Assembly (NCBI GenBank): GCA_963761615.1
Contig: CAVXGU010000004.1
Span: 1-64,000 of the forward strand
Length of the DNA: 64,000 nt
Origin: CAVXGU01 sp963761615
GTDB lineage: Bacteria > Acidobacteriota > Vicinamibacteria > Vicinamibacterales > CAVVIG01
Direction: 5' to 3'
A program made the position numbers and the translations under genes. The notes under the pieces were generated by a model. It was not told the origin of the DNA. It saw nothing but the letters and a program-made list of their open reading frames with translations, and made no database searches. Each line of letters starts with the position of its first letter. Within the stretch, counting starts at the first letter, position 1. Positions 44,929 through 53,622 of the stretch are shown here, in pieces.

Positions 44929-44990
44929 TGGGGTAATGGGGTAATGGAGTGATGGGGTAATGGAATGGGAAGTGGGGAGATGGGGTAATG
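44929..44990. repeat. octamer simple-repeat tract after the lipid A operon
   Basis: Units of ATGGGGTA and GTGATGGG type begin four bases after the acyltransferase stop and run for about 60 bases. The remaining spacer to 45097 holds no gene. Confidence 0.85.
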
Positions 44991-45097
44991 GCGGGCGCCG
45001 ATCCCCGTGATGCAGGTGCGCGTCGGACACCAACACGTGCCGGGCGCCGGTGTCCGAACGATAGGAAGCATGAGCGCGATGTCAACGGAGGGATGTC

Positions 45098-46219
45098 ATG
45101 AACCGTGAATCGTCTATTCCGCGCGCGATCTTGTATGCGGCCTTCGCCGCAGCATTCTGCGGACTTGTCCCGCTGCGCACTGTGGCTGCGGGATCGGATT
45201 CCCCACAGCCGCCGAGGCGTGTGGTGATTCCCGTTCGCCAGCGTGTGTTGGGCGGCAGCGGAGGCGTCATTCGCTATTCGATTCCGATCTCCATCGGCGG
45301 GACGCGGCTGGAGGTCATGCTCGACACGGGCTCGACGGGGCTCAGGGTTCTGCCGGGAGCAGTTCCGCCGGGCGACTTTGTCGCGACGGCTCGCTCCACG
45401 GCCGGGAGTTTTGGTTCCGGCGCCCAGTTCAAGGGGGTCATTGCCAACGCGACGATCGAGGTCGGAGGCCTCCGGAGCGCCGACCCCGTCCCCTTCGAAG
45501 CGATTCAAACCGTTGGTTGCGACAGCAAGAAGCCTCATTGCGGCGCCTCGCATATCGCGCCGCAGGACTTCCGTATCGGCGGCGGGGGGAGCGGCCAGGG
45601 CTTCAAGGCGATCGTCGGGATCAGCCTTCAGCCCCACTACACGATGCCGAATCTCCTGCTGGCGCTCGGCGCGCACGCCTGGATCATCGTCCTGCCCAAG
45701 CCCGGCGGTTCCCGTCCCGGCGAGTTGATCCTCAACCCCGACCCGGCCGATCGCGCCGGCTTCACGACCTTCCCACTGGCCAAGGCGCCAGGCGCCTACG
45801 ACGCCATTCCCGGTTGTCTGACCATCATGGCGAGCCGCGGACAGAGGAGCGCACGGAACGGGGGCCGCCGCCGATCGGGCAGGGCCATGAATACGGGCGA
45901 GCAGGTCTGCGCCCCTGCCACGCTCGATACCGGCGCGCCCGGCGTCAACATCATGCAACCGTCCGGCGGTCGGAGATCGCGGTTCCAAGTCGGCGAGTCG
46001 GCGCGCCTCAGCTTCGGGAACGGCCCTGCCGCGCTTCCACCGCTCACCTTCACCGTCGCCGCGAACGGCGCCGCGCACGTCGGGGTTTTGCCTACTGCCA
46101 AGGCCGGACAGTCGAAGACCATCCATGCAGGGACTCTCCCGTACTTCACGTATGCCGTGCTCTTCGACAATGCCAATGGCCTCATGGGCCTCAAGCCGCG
46201 CGGCAACGGTGCCCTCTAG
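45098..46219 (+). CDS. secreted pepsin-like aspartic protease homologue
   Basis: This 373-residue exported protein has a signal peptide (ILYAAFAAAFCGLVPLRTVA) and two aspartic-protease signatures: EVMLDTGSTGLRVLP (Asp76) and CAPATLDTGAPGVNIM (Asp277), 201 residues apart as in two-lobed A1-type enzymes. A hydrophobic-hydrophobic-Gly pattern (FKAIVGISLQ and NANGLMGLKP) follows each, as expected. Cysteines in VGCDSKKPHCGA may form a loop disulfide. The start follows GGAGGGATGTC. DUF3443-type proteins share the first motif and are an alternative family. It has no obvious partner gene. Confidence 0.72.
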   Translation: MNRESSIPRAILYAAFAAAFCGLVPLRTVAAGSDSPQPPRRVVIPVRQRVLGGSGGVIRYSIPISIGGTRLEVMLDTGSTGLRVLPGAVPPGDFVATARSTAGSFGSGAQFKGVIANATIEVGGLRSADPVPFEAIQTVGCDSKKPHCGASHIAPQDFRIGGGGSGQGFKAIVGISLQPHYTMPNLLLALGAHAWIIVLPKPGGSRPGELILNPDPADRAGFTTFPLAKAPGAYDAIPGCLTIMASRGQRSARNGGRRRSGRAMNTGEQVCAPATLDTGAPGVNIMQPSGGRRSRFQVGESARLSFGNGPAALPPLTFTVAANGAAHVGVLPTAKAGQSKTIHAGTLPYFTYAVLFDNANGLMGLKPRGNGAL

Positions 46220-46344
46220 GCGTGCCATGCACGGTGATAACGGACCGGTGCACATGACCGTGGGCTTCGGCAGTCGTCTTCGGGAGGGTTGGACCTGGAG
46301 CCGTCCGAGGACAGACGCCGCGTGTCGTCTCGCGCGGCGGAGGA

Positions 46345-48000
46345 TTACCCCATGTACTGATCTACCCTGGCGGCGATGGGCATTCTCCAGCCGGTCCCGA
46401 AGGCGCGGTCGGTCACTTTCAGCCCGGGCGCGGCCTGCTTCCGCTTGAATTCGGCGCGGGCGACCATCTGGAGGACGCGGCGCACGGTGGCGGCGTCGTG
46501 GCCGCCAGCGACGATCTCGCGCGCGGACTGGTGGAGCTCGATGTACCGCTTGAGGATGTCGTCGAGCACGTCGTACGGCGGCAGCGAGTCCTGATCGGTC
46601 TGGTTCGGCCTCAGCTCGGCCGAGGGCGCCTTGGTGAGGACGGCCTCTGGGATGACGGCCCGCCCGCGCGCGGCGTTGAGCCATCGCGCGACGCGGTACA
46701 CCTCGGTCTTCGGGACGTCGGCGATGACGGCGAGCCCGCCCGACATGTCGCCGTACAGCGTGCAGTAACCCACGGCGAGCTCCGACTTGTTGCCGGTCGT
46801 CAGCAGCAGCGCGCCGCCCTTGTTCGAGAGCGCCATCAGCAGGTTGCCGCGGATGCGGGCCTGGATGTTCTCCTCGGCGACGCCCCGTCCGGTGCCCGCG
46901 AACGCCTCGGCGAGCGTCGCCTCCATCGCCCGCATGGCCGCCTCAATCGGCAGCGTCAGCGTCTCGATCCCGAGGTTCGCGGCGAGCGCCCGCGAGTCGT
47001 CCAGGCTGCCGCGACTCGAGAACGGCGAGGGCATCAGCACGCCCAGCACGTGGTCCGCGCCGAAGGCGTCGACCGCGATGGCCGCGGTGAGCGAGGAGTC
47101 GATGCCCCCCGACAGGCCGAGCACGGCCCTGGTGAATCCGCACTTGCGCGCGTAGTCGCGCGTGCCCAGCACGAGCGCGCGCCAGATTTCCGACTCGGCG
47201 TCGGTGTCGCCGGCGGGACCGATCGGCGCGCGGCGGTCGAGGTCGCAGACGACGAGGTCGGGATCGAACGATCGGCCGCGCGCGACGATGGCGCCGTCGG
47301 GACTGAAGGCGCAGCTGCGGCCGTCGAAGACGAGGTCGTCGTTGCCGCCCACGAGGTTCACGTACACCACCGGCACGTGGTGGCGGCTCGCCAGCGCGCC
47401 GAGCATGCGCTCGCGCAGCAGCTGCTTCCCGGCCGTGAACGGCGACGCCGACAGGTTGACAATCGCGTCGGCGCCGGCGGCGGCGAGCTCCTCGATCGGG
47501 TCGTGGTGGTAGCGCGGCCGCTTCCAGAAGTCGCAATCGTTCCAGACGTCCTCGCAGATGCTGATGCCGAGCCGCCGTCCGCCGAGCTCGAGGATCTGCG
47601 GACCCGCGAACGGCTCGAAGTACCGGTCCTCGTCGAAGACGTCGTAGGTGGGGAGGAGCGCCTTGCGGAACGTCGGGCCCAGGCGTCCCCCGTCGAGCAG
47701 CACGGCCGAGTTGTACAGCGGCCGCCCGATCGGCGCCTGGTTCGGTTCGGGGAGACCGACGAGGACGGGAGGCGCGTCGGCCAGCTCGCGGGCGAGGGCG
47801 GCGGCCGCGTCCCAGCTGTGCTGGACGAATCCGCCGCTCAGCAGCAGGTCGCGCGGCAGGTAGCCGACCAGGGCGAGCTCCGGCGTCACCGCGAGATCGA
47901 CGCCGGCCGCACCGGCGGCACGCGCCGCCTCGGCAATGCGCGCCGCGTTGCCTTCGAGGTCGCCGACGATGGTGTTGAGCTGGAGAAGGGCGATCTGCAC
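46345..48000 (-). CDS. nadE: glutamine-dependent NAD+ synthetase
   Basis: This 551-residue enzyme amidates nicotinic acid adenine dinucleotide. The N-terminal nitrilase-type glutaminase domain has VTPELALVGYLPRDLL (Glu), FRKALLPTYDVFDEDRYFEP (Lys) and LGISICEDVWND (Cys). The C-terminal synthetase has the P-loop LGLSGGIDSSLTAAIAVDAF and TTGNKSELAVGYCTLYGDMS. The start is GTG 48000. Confidence 0.96.
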   Translation of the reverse strand: MQIALLQLNTIVGDLEGNAARIAEAARAAGAAGVDLAVTPELALVGYLPRDLLLSGGFVQHSWDAAAALARELADAPPVLVGLPEPNQAPIGRPLYNSAVLLDGGRLGPTFRKALLPTYDVFDEDRYFEPFAGPQILELGGRRLGISICEDVWNDCDFWKRPRYHHDPIEELAAAGADAIVNLSASPFTAGKQLLRERMLGALASRHHVPVVYVNLVGGNDDLVFDGRSCAFSPDGAIVARGRSFDPDLVVCDLDRRAPIGPAGDTDAESEIWRALVLGTRDYARKCGFTRAVLGLSGGIDSSLTAAIAVDAFGADHVLGVLMPSPFSSRGSLDDSRALAANLGIETLTLPIEAAMRAMEATLAEAFAGTGRGVAEENIQARIRGNLLMALSNKGGALLLTTGNKSELAVGYCTLYGDMSGGLAVIADVPKTEVYRVARWLNAARGRAVIPEAVLTKAPSAELRPNQTDQDSLPPYDVLDDILKRYIELHQSAREIVAGGHDAATVRRVLQMVARAEFKRKQAAPGLKVTDRAFGTGWRMPIAARVDQYMG

Positions 48001-48019
48001 GGGAGACTTCGCTAATAAT

Positions 48020-48068
48020 AGCCCTGCGGGCTTTCGGGCTTCAGGCTCTAGGCTTTCGGCTCTAGGGC
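48020..48068. repeat. GGCTTTCGGGCTTCAGG-type simple repeats before waaF
   Basis: Short degenerate units (CGGGCTTTCGGGCTTCAGG then CTCTAGGCTTTCGGCTCTAG) lie between the divergent nadE and waaF starts. They belong to the same family as 40280-40475 and 49688-49855. Confidence 0.75.
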
Positions 48069-48116
48069 TTGCCCGGGGCTCCGCAGCATCGCAGTCTTTT
48101 CAGAGCCAGAGCCCAC

Positions 48117-49121
48117 ATGGATCGCCTCGTCCTCTTCGCCCCCAACTGGCTCGGCGACGCCGTGATGGCGCTGCCCGCGCTCGCCGACGTGCGGCGCGCG
48201 CGCCCGGACGCGTCGATCACCGTGGCTGCGCGGCCGCCGATCGCCCCGCTCTTCGCCCTGGTGCCGGGCGTCGACGGGGTGATCGCGCTGGACGCGCCGC
48301 GAGGCGTGCGCGCCGTTGCCGGCTGGCGCGACATCGGCCGCGAGCTCAAGCACGGCGGCTTCGACACCGCGATCCTCTTTCCGAACTCCTACCGTGCGGC
48401 CCTGGTCGCCGCCCGCGCCGGCGTTGCCGAGCGCTGGGGGTATCGCACCGACTGGCGCGGGCACCTGCTGACGCGCGCCGTGGCGGCGCCGTCGGGCGTG
48501 CACCAGGTCGACTACTACCGCCACCTCGTCGAGGCGCTCGGCTTCGCCAACGGATCGGCGGATCCCGTCCTGCGGGTCGACGCCGCGGTGCGCGCGCGCG
48601 CCGCGGAGCTGCTCGCCGAGGGCGGCTGGGACGGGCGGGCGCCGCTCGTGGCCCTCGCGCCCGGCGCCGCCTACGGAGGCGCCAAGCGCTGGCCCCCGGC
48701 GTACTTCGGCGAGCTCGCCACCGCGCTCGCGGGCGACGGCGTGACCGCGGTGCTCGTCGGCAGCGCGGCGGACCAGGCCACGGGCGCCGAGGTGGCGGCC
48801 GCCGCCGCGCCGGCGACGCTCGTGAACCTGATCGGCCGCACCGACCTCGCGCGGCTGGCCGGCGTGTTCGCGCACTGCCGGGCGGTCGTCTCGAACGACT
48901 CCGGCGCGATGCACGTGGCCGCGGCGGTCGGCGTCCACGTGACGGCGATCTTCGGCCCGACCCGGGAAGACGAGACGGCGCCGCGATCGGCGAACGTCGA
49001 GGTGCTGACGCACCCGGTCTGGTGCCGTCCCTGCATGCTCCGCGAGTGTCCGATCGATCACCAGTGCATGCGCGGCATCGGCGTCGACCGCGTGTTCCAC
49101 TCGGCGCGGCCGGCGCGATGA
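48117..49121 (+). CDS. waaF: lipopolysaccharide heptosyltransferase II
   Basis: This 334-residue GT9 enzyme adds the second L,D-heptose to the LPS inner core. It has LVLFAPNWLGDAVMALPALA at the N-terminus, LALAPGAAYGGAKRWPPAY and the C-terminal donor motif VVSNDSGAMHVAAAVGVHVT with AIFGPTREDETAP. The ATG at 48117 is chosen because upstream residues are repeat-derived. The TGA overlaps the gmhB ATG. Confidence 0.92.
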   Translation: MDRLVLFAPNWLGDAVMALPALADVRRARPDASITVAARPPIAPLFALVPGVDGVIALDAPRGVRAVAGWRDIGRELKHGGFDTAILFPNSYRAALVAARAGVAERWGYRTDWRGHLLTRAVAAPSGVHQVDYYRHLVEALGFANGSADPVLRVDAAVRARAAELLAEGGWDGRAPLVALAPGAAYGGAKRWPPAYFGELATALAGDGVTAVLVGSAADQATGAEVAAAAAPATLVNLIGRTDLARLAGVFAHCRAVVSNDSGAMHVAAAVGVHVTAIFGPTREDETAPRSANVEVLTHPVWCRPCMLRECPIDHQCMRGIGVDRVFHSARPAR

Positions 49122-49690
49122 GCGGCGTCGAGGCCGTGTTCCTCGATCGGGACGGCACGCTCGTCGAGGAGACCGGCTACCTCTCCGATCCCGCTCGTCT
49201 CGTCTTCTTCCCCTGGAGCGTCGACGCGGTCCGGACGCTCAACCGCGCCAGCCTGCGCGTCGTGCTGACGACGAACCAGTCCGGCGTCGCGCGGGGCTAC
49301 TTCCCCGAATCGCGCGTCGCCGACGTGCACGATCGCATCGCGGTGGTGCTGGCGGCCGGGGGCGCGCACATCGACGCGTACTACTACTGTCCCCATCATC
49401 CCGCCGGCGCCGTGGACGGGTACGCCGTCGCCTGCGACTGCCGCAAGCCAGGAACCGGGATGATCGCGAAGGCCGTGCGCGAGCTGGGTGTCGACGCTGG
49501 GCGCTCGTTCGTGATCGGCGACCGCTGGCTCGACGTCGGCATGGCGCGCGGCGCGGGCGCGCGCGGCATCCTGGTCCGCACCGGCGCCGGTGCCGCGGAA
49601 GAGCGGACGCCGCCCGCCGATCTGAAAGCGGACGCGGTGGTGGATAATCTGATCGCCGCGGCGAACTGGGTGTTGGGACACAGGGCTTAG
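49118..49690 (+). CDS. gmhB: D-glycero-beta-D-manno-heptose-1,7-bisphosphate 7-phosphatase
   Basis: This 190-residue HAD phosphatase acts in ADP-heptose synthesis. Its motif I is AVFLDRDGTLVEETGYL, motif II VVLTTNQSGVARGYF, and it has the zinc-binding loop YYCPHHPAG then ACDCRKPGTGM. Motif IV is FVIGDRWLDVGMARGAG. It overlaps waaF by four bases. Confidence 0.95.
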   Translation: MSGVEAVFLDRDGTLVEETGYLSDPARLVFFPWSVDAVRTLNRASLRVVLTTNQSGVARGYFPESRVADVHDRIAVVLAAGGAHIDAYYYCPHHPAGAVDGYAVACDCRKPGTGMIAKAVRELGVDAGRSFVIGDRWLDVGMARGAGARGILVRTGAGAAEERTPPADLKADAVVDNLIAAANWVLGHRA

Positions 49691-49855
49691 GCTCTGGGCT
49701 CTCGGCTTTGGGCTCTGGCCACACACGCAGTCCCGCCGTATCTGGCCCAGAGCCCGAGAGCCCGAGAGCCGAGAGCCCAGAGCCGAGAGCCGAGAGCCGA
49801 GAGCCCAGAGCCGAGAGCCGAGAGCCCAGAGCCCAGAGCCCGACGAGAGCCACCA
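49688..49855. repeat. GGCTCTGGGCTCTCGG-type simple repeats, about 165 bp
   Basis: Tandem degenerate 7- to 14-base units fill the whole spacer between gmhB and the heptose kinase. The first part (to about 49720) reads GGCTCTGGGCTCTCGGC and the second (from about 49747) the inverse, GAGAGCCGAGAGCCCAGAGC, so the spacer could fold into a long hairpin inside the transcript. Confidence 0.9.
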
Positions 49856-49858
49856 CAG

Positions 49859-50965
49859 ATGCTGATCGCGCGTTCCGTTCACCCCTTGCCTGGAGAGGCC
49901 GAGCGACGGGAGCGCCTGCTGGCGCTCGTCGACGCGTTCGGCAGCCGGCGCGTCCTCGTCGTCGGCGACCTCGTCGCCGACGAGTTCATCTACGGCGAGG
50001 TCGCGCGCATCTCGCGCGAGGCGCCCGTCCTCATCCTCAAGTACGACGCCTCGGAAATCGTGCCCGGAGGGGGCGGGAACGCGGCGAACAACGTGGCGGC
50101 GCTCGGCGGTCTCGCGCGGCTCGTCGGCGTCGTCGGCACCGACATGGAAGGCCGGCGGGTGGTCTCGGCGTTTCCGCGCGGCGTGTCGACGTCGGACATC
50201 GTCAGGGCGCGCGGCTATCGAACGCCGGTCAAGACGCGGATCCTCGCCGGCGGCGTGCACTCGGCGAAGCAGCAGGTGGTGCGCATCGATCGCGAGGCCG
50301 ACTGGCCCGTCTCGAACGACCTGCGTCGGCGCCTGGCCGATCGGATCGCCCGAGCCACCGCCCAGTGCGACGCCGTCCTGCTGTCCGACTACGGCTCGGG
50401 ACTCGTCACGCCCGCGCTCGCCGCAGCCATCGTCAAGGCGCTGGCAAGGCGCGCGCGCCGCCGGCCGGTGCCGGTGCTCGTCGACTCGCGCTACCGGCTC
50501 CTGGACTTCCGCGGACTGACCGCGTGCACGCCGAACGAATCCGAGGTCGAGCAGGTGCTCGGCATCCGCATCGACGATGACCCGGCCAAGCTCGAGCGCG
50601 CGGGCCGCCTGCTGCTGCAGCGCACGCGGATGCAGGCGGTGCTCATCACGCGGGGCAGCCGCGGCATGGCGCTCTTCCAGCCGAAGCGCGAGACCGTGCA
50701 CATCGCGATTCACGGCTCCGATCAGGTGACCGACGTGACAGGCGCGGGCGACACCGTGATCGCGACCTTCACCCTGGCGCTCGCGAGCGGCGCGTCGTTC
50801 TACGAAGCCGCGCGGCTCGCCAACTACGCGGGCGGGATCGTCGTGATGAAGCGCGGCACGGCCACGGTGACGGCCGGCGAGCTCGCCGACGCCGTGTCGG
50901 GCGACCACGACATCACGCCCGAGCACTGGTCCCAGGAGGGCCCGGCGCAGGGAAGGAGAAGCTAG
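49859..50965 (+). CDS. rfaE1: D-glycero-beta-D-manno-heptose-7-phosphate kinase (HldE kinase part)
   Basis: This 368-residue PfkB-family kinase has VLVVGDLVADEFIYGEVARI, EIVPGGGGNAANNVAALGG and the catalytic DVTGAGDTVIATFTLALASG. In E. coli the kinase and adenylyltransferase are one HldE protein; here they are two genes. It phosphorylates heptose-7-phosphate at C1 before GmhB acts. Confidence 0.93.
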   Translation: MLIARSVHPLPGEAERRERLLALVDAFGSRRVLVVGDLVADEFIYGEVARISREAPVLILKYDASEIVPGGGGNAANNVAALGGLARLVGVVGTDMEGRRVVSAFPRGVSTSDIVRARGYRTPVKTRILAGGVHSAKQQVVRIDREADWPVSNDLRRRLADRIARATAQCDAVLLSDYGSGLVTPALAAAIVKALARRARRRPVPVLVDSRYRLLDFRGLTACTPNESEVEQVLGIRIDDDPAKLERAGRLLLQRTRMQAVLITRGSRGMALFQPKRETVHIAIHGSDQVTDVTGAGDTVIATFTLALASGASFYEAARLANYAGGIVVMKRGTATVTAGELADAVSGDHDITPEHWSQEGPAQGRRS

Positions 50966-51170
50966 CGCCTGCGGCCATGCCGAGGCGATGACGTGGAGAT
51001 CCGAGCCGAGGCGTCGGCGTCAGTTCGCGCCGGGGGGGCCGGCGCCAGTGAGAAGAAGCCAGCGCCTGCGGCCATGCCGAGGCGAGGACTGGGAGATCCG
51101 AGCCGAGGCATCGGCGTCAGTTCGCGCCGGGGGTGGGGCCCCGGCGCCAGTGAGAAATCGATGGGTGGGA
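50962..51170 (+). repeat. two-copy tandem repeat of about 98-112 bp
   Basis: A block beginning AGCGCCTGCGGCCATGCCGA at about 50965 and ending GGCGCCAGTGAGAA near 51056 is repeated from about 51059 to 51165 with a few substitutions and small insertions. It fills the spacer between the heptose kinase and adenylyltransferase genes and does not resemble the REP family. The short ORFs in it are low-complexity and are not credible genes. Confidence 0.88.
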
Positions 51171-51174
51171 GAAG

Positions 51175-51664
51175 TTGAGCGACAGGAGACACGGTCGCGT
51201 TGTCGCCGAATCGGAGCTCGTCGAGGCGGTGGCCTCCGATCGGGCCGCCGGGAGGACGATTGCGTTCGCCAACGGGTGCTTCGATCTCCTGCACGTCGGG
51301 CACGTGCGCTACCTGCAGGGCGCCGCGGCGGAGGCGGATCGCCTGATCGTGGCGGTCAACGACGACCGGTCGGTCGCGCGCGCTCAAGGGGCCCGGACGC
51401 CCGATTCTCGCCGCGGCGGATCGCGCCGAGCTCGTTGCGGCCGTGCGAGGCGTGGACTACGTCGTGATGTTCGGTGATGCCAACGTGGAGCGGCTGCTGA
51501 CGCTGATCAGGCCCGACGTCCACTGCAAGGGCACCGATTACACGGTGGACACCGTGCCGGAGCGCGCCATCGTCCTCGGTTATGGCGGCCGGACGGCGAT
51601 CGTCGGCGATCCCAAGAATCACTCCACACGCGACCTGCTGTCACGCCTGGCGGCGGGCGTCTGA
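51175..51664 (+). CDS. rfaE2: heptose-1-phosphate adenylyltransferase (HldE adenylyltransferase part), one frame break
   Basis: This protein of about 162 residues is a cytidylyltransferase-fold enzyme that forms ADP-heptose. It starts at TTG 51175 and has FANGCFDLLHVGHVRYLQGA and VNDDRSVAR. At about 51378, in a run of alternating GC, the frame shifts; the next frame continues LKGPGRPILAAADRAELVAA, VDYVVMFGDANVERLLTLIR and CKGTDYTVDTVPER to the end. A single extra base explains it. Confidence 0.9.
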
Positions 51665-51684
51665 GCCTGCCGGACGGCCCTCAC

Positions 51685-52722
51685 GTGCGAATCCTGATTG
51701 TCCGACTGGGGGCGCTCGGCGACATCATCCACGCGATTCCGGTCGCGGCCGCGATCAGGCGGGCGGATCCCGAAGCGCGGATCGACTGGCTCGTGAGCGC
51801 CAGCCACCGCGAGATCCTGGAGCTCGTGCCGGCGGTCTCGAATCTCATCTCCGTCAACGACCGGCCGGGCGCCGGCGGCGGCCGGTCGATCCTCGCCGCG
51901 GTCGGCGAGCTGCGGCGGGCCCGGTACGACGTCGCCCTCGATCTCCAGGGCCTGCTCAAGTCGGCGGCGTTCGCGCTGGCGAGCGGGGCGCGGCGGATCA
52001 TCGGCTTCTCCGGCGCGCACGCGCGCGAGAGCGCAGCGGCGTGGCTCTACACGGAGACCTACGACCCCGGCCGGGGCGGGGTCCGCGCGTCCGGCGAGAC
52101 GATGCACGTGGTGCGGATGAACCTGGGATTCCTCGAGCGCCTCGGCATCGAGGCCGGCGAGCCGGAGTTTCCGATCCGGATCCCGGACTCGGCCGTGGCG
52201 GCGGAAGTGGCCGACCGGACGCAGGGACGCTACGCCCTGCTCAATCCGGGAGCGGCGTGGCCGAACAAGCGCTGGCCGCCGGACCGGTTCGCGGCCATCG
52301 CGCGCCACCTGCGCGACACGCACGCGCTGCCGTCGGTGGCGCTCTGGGGCCCGGGAGAGGAGGCCCTCGCGCAGGCCATCGTCGGAGGCGCCGCCGGCGC
52401 CGCGCAGCTGTCGCCCAGGACGTCCGTGCGGGATCTCGTGGCGCTCGCCAGGGGCGCGTCGCTGATGGTGTCCGGCGACACCGGCCCGACGCACATCGCC
52501 GCGGCGGTCGGGACGCCGATCGTCGGCATCTACGGGCCGACGTGGCCGGCGCGCAACGGGCCGTGGCGCCGCGAGGACGTGGTGGTGTCGCGCGCCGAGA
52601 CCTGCGTCTGCCATCACCTGCGCCAGTGCCGGCGCGAGACGATGTGCCTCATGGAGATCGGCGTGGACGAGATGGCGGCCGCGATCGATCGCCGGCTGGC
52701 GGTGGAGACCCCGCATGGGTGA
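51685..52722 (+). CDS. waaC: lipopolysaccharide heptosyltransferase I (GT9)
   Basis: This 345-residue enzyme adds the first heptose to Kdo. It starts at GTG 51685 with ILIVRLGALGDIIHAIPVAA, has VALDLQGLLKSAAFALAS, LLNPGAAWPNKRWPPDRFAA and the donor motif LMVSGDTGPTHIAAAVGTPI. WaaC versus WaaF is assigned by the RLGALGDIIHA start and by waaF being upstream. It overlaps the next gene by eight bases. Confidence 0.88.
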   Translation: MRILIVRLGALGDIIHAIPVAAAIRRADPEARIDWLVSASHREILELVPAVSNLISVNDRPGAGGGRSILAAVGELRRARYDVALDLQGLLKSAAFALASGARRIIGFSGAHARESAAAWLYTETYDPGRGGVRASGETMHVVRMNLGFLERLGIEAGEPEFPIRIPDSAVAAEVADRTQGRYALLNPGAAWPNKRWPPDRFAAIARHLRDTHALPSVALWGPGEEALAQAIVGGAAGAAQLSPRTSVRDLVALARGASLMVSGDTGPTHIAAAVGTPIVGIYGPTWPARNGPWRREDVVVSRAETCVCHHLRQCRRETMCLMEIGVDEMAAAIDRRLAVETPHG

Positions 52723-53248
52723 CCGGCTTGCGAGATGGCGGGTGCCGCTGGGATTCGTGTGCGGCGCGCTCGTGCTCTGGCTCGCGCGGCCGACGGGCCG
52801 GACGCTGATCGCCGGCGCAGCCGTGGCTTCGGCGGGCGAGGCGCTTCGTCTCTGGGCAGCCGGGCACCTCAACAAGTCGCGCGAAGTGACATCGTCGGGG
52901 CCCTACCGGTGGACGGCGCATCCCCTCTACCTCGGCTCGTCGATCATGGGGGCCGGCGTGGCGATCGCGTCGGGCAGCATCGCGGTCGCGGCGCTCATCG
53001 CGATCTACCTGGGGACGACGATCACGGCGGCGATCCGGCGCGAGGAGGCATTCCTGCGGCGCACCTTCGGCGGGGACTACGACCGGTATCGCCGTGCGGG
53101 CGCGGTGGATCGCACGCGGAGGTTCAGCCTGGCGCTGGCGAGGGCGAACCGCGAGCACCGGGCGGTCATCGGCCTCGTCCTGGCGATATTGCTGCTCGCA
53201 CTGAAGGCAACGTATAATGCGTCGTTTGGGGGACAGCCGGGCGGTTAG
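52715..53248 (+). CDS. isoprenylcysteine carboxyl methyltransferase-family membrane protein
   Basis: This 177-residue protein has about four membrane helices and the ICMT/PEMT motif set: LWAAGHLNKSREVTSSGPYR, WTAHPLYLGSSIMGAGVAIA and the C-terminal RREEAFLRRTFGGDYDRYRR. Bacterial members methylate small or lipid substrates with SAM. Its place at the end of the heptose operon suggests an envelope substrate. Confidence 0.87.
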   Translation: MGDRLARWRVPLGFVCGALVLWLARPTGRTLIAGAAVASAGEALRLWAAGHLNKSREVTSSGPYRWTAHPLYLGSSIMGAGVAIASGSIAVAALIAIYLGTTITAAIRREEAFLRRTFGGDYDRYRRAGAVDRTRRFSLALARANREHRAVIGLVLAILLLALKATYNASFGGQPGG

Positions 53249-53250
53249 CC

Positions 53251-53273
53251 GTAGTGCAGGCCTTCAGGCCTGC
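53251..53273 (+). repeat. single REP before tRNA-Val
   Basis: The unit reads GTAGTGCAGGCCTTCAGGCC plus TGC, with GTAG forward. It lies two bases after the stop of the ICMT-like gene and seven bases before the tRNA. Confidence 0.92.
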
Positions 53274-53279
53274 CGATGC

Positions 53280-53351
53280 GGGCGGTTAGCTCAGTGGTAG
53301 AGCACCGGCTTTACACGCCGGCTGTCACAGGTTCGAGCCCTGTACCGCCCA
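53280..53351 (+). tRNA. tRNA-Val (anticodon TAC)
   Basis: Acceptor strands GGGCGGT and ACCGCCC pair, the D-arm is TAGCTCAGTGGTAGAGC, the anticodon loop TTTACAC lies between CCGGC and GCCGG, and the T-arm is ACAGGTTCGAGCCCTGT. Anticodon TAC reads valine codons. CCA is not encoded. Confidence 0.97.
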
Positions 53352-53409
53352 CTCAATGGATGACATGTGGCGACATCACACCACTGCCACATGTTCGGTT
53401 CGTCTACTT

Positions 53410-53486
<77 letters not shown>

Positions 53487-53496
53487 ACTCAGTCAC

Positions 53497-53527
53497 ACTA
53501 GCGAGGCGAGTTCGCGGTCTCGCTAGT
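53497..53527 (+). terminator. hairpin after the tRNA pair, likely terminator
   Basis: A nine-base perfect inverted repeat, ACTAGCGAG and CTCGCTAGT, is separated by 13 bases and begins 11 bases after tRNA-Asp. No T-run follows, so it may act as a factor-assisted terminator or processing hairpin. Confidence 0.5.
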
Positions 53528-53622
53528 GCTCGTCTCCGCAGGCACCCGCCATTGTCGGCTCGTGCGCACGGGGTTCGGCGTCCGCTGGTGCCCGGCTGGA
53601 CGGCGAAGCGCGCGAAACCGGT

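Noticed and set aside
50993..51178. Small ORF of 61 codons in the tandem repeat before rfaE2
   Set aside because: Its sequence is low-complexity and entirely encoded by the duplicated block, with no ribosome site.
53487..53622. An attachment site or integrated element at the tRNA pair
   Set aside because: No integrase, no repeated tRNA 3' end and no phage genes are nearby; only a hairpin is seen.
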